Of a stretch of DNA of 64,000 nucleotides, positions 57,901 through 64,000 are shown one piece after another. The DNA lies in assembly GCA_033964015.1 (NCBI GenBank), contig CM066919.1:27300204-27364203 (forward strand). Direction: 5' to 3'. Under the pieces are notes generated by a model. It searched no databases. It was not told where the DNA came from and was given only the letters and a program-made list of their open reading frames with translations. The stretch comes from Scolanthus callimorphus. Its lineage: Eukaryota > Cnidaria > Anthozoa > Actiniaria > Edwardsiidae. Every line of letters begins with the position of its first letter. Position 1 is the stretch's first letter. A program made the translations under genes and the position numbers.

Positions 57901-60900
57901 AGGGTTTGCTTCTTTTTCTTGAAATGAAGTTTTTTGGATGAAAGCAAGTTTGATAACATACTTTTACCCTAAGGGGATTCTAGGAGGGAAATAATAAAAT
58001 ATTTCCCTATCAATCTTTCAACTCCTAGCATTCCAATCTGAAAATAACCTTTGGTGAAGTATATCTCCAAGCCCTATTGTGAGGCTACAGGAAGTTAATT
58101 GTTTCTGGAACACAATGCTGACAAAGTGTAGTCCTGATAAGATCCTCTAATACAGTTCTGTCTAAAAGATAATCCCTGTCTGATAGATAAGCTCTGTCTA
58201 AGAAAAAAGCCCTGTCTAAGAGATACATCTCTTGATGTTGTTTCTTGCTAGGCATTGTCTACTTGTTGTTGATAGTGTCATTAGAGTATTTTGACAAATA
58301 TAAGGGCAGACACCACTATGATGAAATCTGTAATATACTGTATTGGTCCTGATGTGGTTATTGTGTAGCTTTCACTATTCAAAATTCCAAATCAGGCCAT
58401 TCATCTATAAACTCCAAACTCATTTTTCTTTTTTTGTCTCTATCTTTTAATAACATGATTTACACAGGGCAAGGAGAAAGTCCTAAATCGAAGCTGAGCT
58501 TTACTTTGAGTCAATCAACACCTAACCCCTCCGGTACAAAGAAAATCAATGGTTACAATGTAACTGGGCATTGTGGGAAGTACTTGTGGATTAGGATTGC
58601 CTTGTTGGAGAAGACCCTTGTCAGGATAATACAAGATCTGAAGGAGCATTCCAGGTAATGGCTCACATATTGTCAGGTTATAATGCTCGATTTGAAACCC
58701 TGCCCATAATGCGCTGCTTCACTGTCATTTCCGATTTCAGAGACTCAACAAAAAATGTTCAGGTTAGAGCATTTTACTGTACAAGTGCAAGAAAACTCGT
58801 AATTCCTGTAGAATTCCTGTGCATTAAGTCAGAGTTTCTGATGGTAATGAAACATGTGAACAAAAACAAAGCATACCATTATGGGCAGATCCTTAAAATA
58901 AATTTCGGAGAGACTGCTTTGATCTTCATTTTAATTCTTATCTTTGTTTATTTATCAGAATATGGCCACTTTTACATGGCCCATAATGAAAATATCCCAC
59001 CAATATGCAGGGCCCGTGGTTTGATGCGCTAGTGCGGAAACGCATAATTTGGCTTTCTCCGCATATAATGCGCATAATCCGTCAAATCCCGCATAATCGC
59101 GCATAATTTCCCAACATTTTGTGATTTTTAAACTTTCTTTCCTATTTTTTTCTCACAGTGGTTCATTTTTTCTGAAATCGTCTGTCCAACGTCAAAACAA
59201 CTCGATAAAAGTAACAAGATAGAAGTAACAAGAATAACAAGGCGTTCTATGCTAATAGCGCTGGGAACTGATATCGAAAAGCAATAAAACGTGCCTAATT
59301 GGCCAACTTACTAATATTTCCAGCTGAGAAATATATATATTCAAAAACGTTTGCGCTTTGGATATTTTACAAAGTAAAATCAAGGCGGAACAGAACGCTA
59401 ACCGCAATAAAAACGGTCGGTTTTATGCAGTTCACATGACATTACGCTTTTTCATGGATCTTTGTTATTGTTAGAGACAACAATTTCATTTCACAAACAA
59501 CAACGCGAAAAATACCAGGCACACGAAGCTCCGATAACCCCCCAAACAAATCACTGACAGAATATCGTGGCACGTTTCCGGTTTTATAAAAGCTCTTACA
59601 CTACCTCCGATGATATTGCCGACCGCTCTAGCGATCAGGATTAATTTTGATAATTACGCGCAGAATGACGGCAAAAAAGCGCAACACTGTTTTTGTGATA
59701 ATGAGGCGTATAGCTCTTGTGACTTCATGGATGGATAGGAGTGCGTTGCTACGATCCTTGCGGTATGAAAACAGTGTGATGAAAGAAGACCAAACTTACT
59801 AATCTTTACTACCGTGTAACGGAAGTTACCGGTAGTTGGTAACGCTTTTTTGTAAGAAAGTAATAAGCTTTATTAAAAGCGAAAACACTCGTCTCCCTGG
59901 AAGAAAACGTAGCGTCACGACGTTAGTAAAGCGAAGCGATTGGAACTCATCACAAAGCATTTTATAGACAAACAAAAATTGTTAAAGTTAAATATCAGCT
60001 ATATCTATGTAACAAAACAGGCGAAAAGAGCAAAGTATGTTACGGCACTTGTAAAAAAATATTGCGCAATCCCACATAATTTCGTATTTTTAGCGCATAA
60101 TTTCGAATTTTTAGCGCATAATTTCAGAAAAAATCGCGCATAATTTCAGGAAAAATCCCGCATCAAACCACGGGCCCTGAATATGACCATACCACCTAGG
60201 ACCAACCTATGAATGTGGTCACCCATTTGACATCTAGAACTCCCCATTAATATGACAACTCTAAATATGATTACTCATTCATCTCCTTTTGTTTCAGTCT
60301 GTTTTATGAGCCCGAGGCCCTGATTGCTGACCCAGTTGATGGACAGATTTTTATTCAACTGCTTGGTATGTTTGGAGAAGGGGGAGGGTTTTTATTTATG
60401 TTACAATTGAGCGAAACCTATGTGATTTTATAATATTTCTACTCCTTGGTGGTGCCATTTATGTCCAGTATGGTTCAGGCCGTGAAATCTATTTGAAATT
60501 CTTGTATTAAAATGCTTGCCTGTCTTTGGTGGTACCTTCTTCCTTCAGATGGCCCTTGTGCTTTAGACTTCTCTAAAATGAAGACCCCCGATAGCTACTG
60601 GACAGACCCCTCGGCAGATGAACTTGTCCAACGACACAGAATCCATAGCAGTCTGTACAACCCAGGATCTACATCACCCAACCCCCAAGACCACAGCTTG
60701 GCACAACCAAGCGGAAGCAGGAGGAGAACCCAGCAGTGGCTCCCGTAATGGCCAGGGAACACATTGAGTCACTACATCAGAATAGCTACACTACACTGCT
60801 GTACGGAAAGAACAACGTTAATGTGCAACCAGTAAGTTATGATGAAAACAAATCATGAAACAACAGCACATGATGACGAAGTTGTAGTAGTAATGACTTG

Positions 60901-63900
60901 GAGTGTATGTCAGGCAGATATTCAAATTGTGAGCCCTACACTGAGGATGGTTGTGCCTGCATCCTTGTTTTCTGCCTAGTGTAGAGCATGTGAGAGGCTG
61001 GTTTACAAGGTCTAACCACGTGCAGATGTTAGATCAAAGGCAGCACCTTCTCCTCAATGAATAGAGTACTCAAGTGATGACGTCACAAAAGACAAATGTT
61101 CGATTTAGCAATATTTGTCTTTGGATTTGGAAAGGGCATAATAAATGAATGCTACACACCAAAAATGAGGCCAATCGGTTGCAACGAGACCGAGATATGG
61201 CCCCCAGAATACATAATTTTCTTTAAGAAATCACTGTATTTTTGGTTGCGTTCATAAAGTTTTGAACGCAGTCTAAAATACAGTGATTTGTTAAAGAAAA
61301 TTATGTATTCAGGTGGCCATATCTCGGTCGCGTTTCAACCGATTTGCCTCATTTTTTGCATCCGATTCTCTTTCCACTTTGTCTTTCATTATTCTTGGAC
61401 TAAAATTGGAAATTCAAGATTTTTCAAATTTATGACGTCACACTTGAGTACTCTATTAGAGAAGTCCCTGAGTGTTGGTGTTCACTGAACCAACACCTCC
61501 AACACAACAGATCCGTGCTGTACCAAATGAGCTAACCAGGCAGTGGTAAGACACCAAGAGATTCCTAAAGCTTTGTTTCAGGCTAAAAGACAGGCCACAC
61601 AAAAGCTTTGCTCTCTGGGTGTCTAGTAAGTAACTCATATTTTTCACATAATGGGCGAATCTTTGGCTTGTTGATGGCTATTCTCAACAGATAGTAACAT
61701 TGGTTATCTTTTTTTTTCTAGCATGAAAAGGCAAATCCTATTCCTGGCTACCTTTCTTTACACAAGAGCAATGAGCTTCTGGTGCTGAAATGGACGCCCA
61801 ACACATTAATGAGCGGCTCAGATGAGAGGGAGAAGAGTCTGTTCTGGGACTTTGCTCTCACGGTTAACCTGAATGACGTGGTGTATATTCACTGTCACCA
61901 ACAATGTAAGTAATGCATGACTCTCCTCTTTATTGTCCACTTGTGGAACTTGACTTAAGGAGGCAGCTTGGCCAATTGGTCAGGATTGGACGTTCAATCA
62001 AGTGATCCGAGTTTGAGACCCACTCTGACTTCCAACATGGTTTCTTTCTCAGTGTTGTAAATCGCAATGCCTGGGTCGACTTCTCAGCCACGCTTGTACA
62101 TAACCAACCGCTTTGCCACCCTGCCAGTTGTGATTCTTAGTATGTTGCGTTTAAATGGTTTTAGTGGAGCGTCTAAGTTACTTTTACATTTACTTTCATT
62201 ATCACTGCACAATGACATATCACGTTTTAGTACGTCGGATAAATGTTAAAAAATGCACTTCAAAATGTGTTCACAGCCCCCAAACTTAGCCCTAAGCTTA
62301 GTTCTTGTAACATTTCCATAAACTCTTGTGTCATCATTTCTTCAGCTGGATCAGGAGTGGTCATTCTGATTGGTCAAGATGGCGTCCAGAGACCCCCCAT
62401 TCACTTTCCAACTGCAGGCTCCCTCCTGTCCTTCCTCAACTGTCTCGAGAATGGTCTCCACCCATTTGGCCAGTTGGACCCGCCCCTGTTCGCACCTCGT
62501 AGCCGTGGCCTGGTGCTTCCAAGGCTGAAGAGAACAGGAGAGACATCAGCTCCTGTCTCACCGACCAAGGAGATGAGTAATCAGGATTATGTGTTCAGAC
62601 TGGTGTCTGCCACCAAACCGGAGGATATAGGTACTAACGACATTAGGCATTGATAATATGTTTGTCACAATGAAGGGATATAGTGGAACCTTCAGGAAGC
62701 CCCTTCCTCAGCGACGCGCATCTTCCTCAATGTTGTAAATTGCATCTACGTTCTTAACGTGGCCGCCCGTACATCTCCTTCTCTCTGACAAAGCTAAGCG
62801 CGTAGCTGAAGGTTTCGTACTTAAAGTTTCTTCTGATTTTTCATTCACTCACCACTATTTGTCCCACTGTTATTTTAGTTAATTGATCTCATTGACAGTT
62901 CGTTAATCTCTTTTAGTGTCAAAGGAAATGGAAAAACTTGGAGCTAAAAAGAGACCAAGCAAAAAGCCAGGTGTCCCTTCGTCATCGAAAATGTCAAGCT
63001 TCTCTCGTCGGCTTCAAAAACAGAATGGCCAACCAGCAAGGTGAATATTGCATCCTATCTATCGACGTTATCTTCAAATGAGTTATGTTTTTCAAGAGCG
63101 GTGTTAAGTTTGAGGAATTTCCGTTTCAGGGAGTCGCTGCACAACGCTTGTGAAACAATGAGAAAACAGATAGCACTTAGAGCTCTCAACGGATGTAAGT
63201 ATATAGCTACCGGGTAAATAGAAAGGGATTTGTGTTTTAAAATGTTATTGTCTTGATGTGCTTCACCACAGGGTACTCGTACGTGTGTCACCTCAAGACG
63301 GTACGGACGCATCTCTCGTGCCTAGTCTCTCACGATATCATCAAGGAGGAGGAGTCTGGGGAGAACTATACTAGTGGCGTGACTAAACATGTGTGGGAGA
63401 AGCTGTTAGTGGATAGCACGGTAAGATTGCGTTATCATTGTACTCTTGACAGTTGGATAGGACAGGGTAAGATAACTGTATCAATGTACAATGTGCAGCA
63501 TTTACACGCCATGCAGTTGGCGCCACAAACGTTTTTAAGTCTGTTGCATTTGCAAGGTTAACTTTTTTTTGTCGTCCATTCATACAGTATAAACGAACTA
63601 GTAGCATCACAGACAATTCGACCCTTCGTTTACGCCAAATACAGATTGATGACGCAGTTGTCTTTTTGTAGGTTACAAACGAGGACAGACTGAACAAGTA
63701 TGTCTACTTCGGGGGAGTTGAGAACTCACTGAGAAAAGAGGTAGGTCTAAAAGCGTCTGTCAGAGTTATCACTTGATATTATTATGAAGAAGAACAAACG
63801 GCAATAACGCAGGGAACCTTTCTTGAATACTATATTAAAAAAATATATTCCAATTTGCTTGATGCATTTGTAGGTGTGGCCTTATCTGCTGAAGCACTAT

Positions 63901-64000
63901 CGGTTCGGGAGCACACCTGAGACTCGCCAACAAACGGATCTCACCAAGACTGAGGAATACTTACAGATCTTGGAGGAGTGGAAGGCTGTAGAATCGTGTA
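54997..64000 (+). CDS. SGSM1/2: SGSM1/SGSM2-like RUN-TBC protein, N-terminal part (runs off window)
   Basis: Fourteen exons seen: 54997-55012, 55126-55169, 55406-55481, 57719-57898, 58468-58654, 60298-60365, 60549-60831, 61722-61905, 62346-62630, 62917-63040, 63130-63194, 63272-63420, 63672-63740, 63874-64000. Exons 2-7 form the RUN domain: [32 protein letters not shown], then [14 protein letters not shown] as in human SGSM1. Exons 8-9 match the SGSM middle region ([34 protein letters not shown]). Exons 12-14 ([32 protein letters not shown]) start the TBC domain. SGSM proteins bind Rap and Rab GTPases and act as Rab GAPs. Exon 7 has a one-base deficit in the C run at 60682-60686: without it translation stops at 60746; with one more C the frame continues through [20 protein letters not shown] as in human and fits the next exon. 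Human SGSM1 and SGSM2 cannot be told apart here. Confidence 0.9.
59008..60179. mobile_element. 1.17-kb TIR element with 6-bp target duplication, in SGSM intron 5
   Basis: CAGGGCCCGTGGTTTGATGC opens the element and its exact complement closes it (21-bp perfect TIR). AATATG flanks both sides (59002-59007, 60180-60185). Both subtermini carry many GCGCATAATTT / CGCATAATCC motifs. No transposase ORF. The CAGGG end is hAT-like, but hAT duplications are usually 8 bp. Confidence 0.8.
61065..61460. mobile_element. 396-bp foldback element with CRE sites in both ends, SGSM intron 7
   Basis: AATAGAGTACTCAAGTGATGACGTCA and its imperfect complement at the right end (TGACGTCACACTTGAGTACTCTATT) bracket arms that pair for about 190 bp around a short loop near 61255. 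Each end carries TGACGTCA. No ORF. Confidence 0.75.
61472..61560 (-). repeat. tRNA-derived SINE-like sequence
   Basis: Minus strand has an A-box-like TTAGCTCATTTGGTACAGCA and, about 30 bases on, a B-box-like GGTTCAGTGAACACC, the spacing of a tRNA promoter. Lies in SGSM intron 7. Confidence 0.4.
61957..62060 (+). repeat. tRNA-derived SINE-like sequence
   Basis: A-box-like TTGGCCAATTGGTCAGGATT and B-box-like GAGTTTGAGACCC separated as in a tRNA gene, but the stems do not fold cleanly. Lies in SGSM intron 8. Confidence 0.35.

Overview
This is a eukaryotic nuclear window, most likely from a cnidarian, probably an anthozoan such as a sea anemone. Coding is split into many short exons with GT-AG introns. 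The reconstructed proteins are close to vertebrate orthologues (SPPL3, DGCR8, GNB1L, SGSM1/2, mL44). Introns and intergenic DNA are packed with small inverted-repeat (MITE-like) elements, minisatellites and long C/G runs. No bacterial operon, rRNA or CRISPR array was seen. The species call is inference from style and protein similarity; no search was run.

Layout. 623-6148 (-): a 14-exon gene for a mitochondrial ribosomal protein mL44-like protein whose reading frame runs on into a complete C-terminal PDZ domain. 6453-9455 (+), divergent from it across 304 bp: a PI-synthase-like CDP-alcohol phosphatidyltransferase with a long basic tail. 9960-11401 (-): a LicD/fukutin-family type II membrane protein with a possible 123-nt cassette exon. 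14784-22119 (+): SPPL3, 13 exons, with an 18-copy 59-bp minisatellite in intron 5. 23774-29564 (-): an SLC22-type transporter with three single-base frame breaks in its 3' part. 29565-38283: a gene-poor nest of repeats, foldback elements and one retrotransposon fragment. 38284-43248 (-): DGCR8/Pasha, 8 exons. 43791-48776 (+): GNB1L, 9 exons, head-to-head with DGCR8. 48777-54996: repeat-rich intergenic DNA with a candidate upstream first exon. 54997-64000 (+): the 5' part (14 exons) of an SGSM1/SGSM2 RUN-TBC gene, cut by the window end.

How the genes relate. They do not form one pathway. DGCR8 (Microprocessor, miRNA processing), GNB1L (WD40) and SGSM are adjacent here, and in human DGCR8, GNB1L and SGSM1 all lie on 22q11, so this block looks like retained ancient linkage. 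Two gene pairs (mL44-PDZ/CDIPT-like and DGCR8/GNB1L) are divergent and closely spaced, suggesting shared promoters.

The most interesting items are the mL44-PDZ fusion, the DGCR8-GNB1L-SGSM block, two minisatellites whose unit variants are exactly CpG-decay states, a 21-bp minisatellite present at two loci 9 kb apart, a 2.1-kb foldback element, and four one-base frame breaks that each need one extra C or G. Exon boundaries were placed by hand from splice consensus, reading-frame phase and remembered family alignments, so individual junctions may be off by a few bases.
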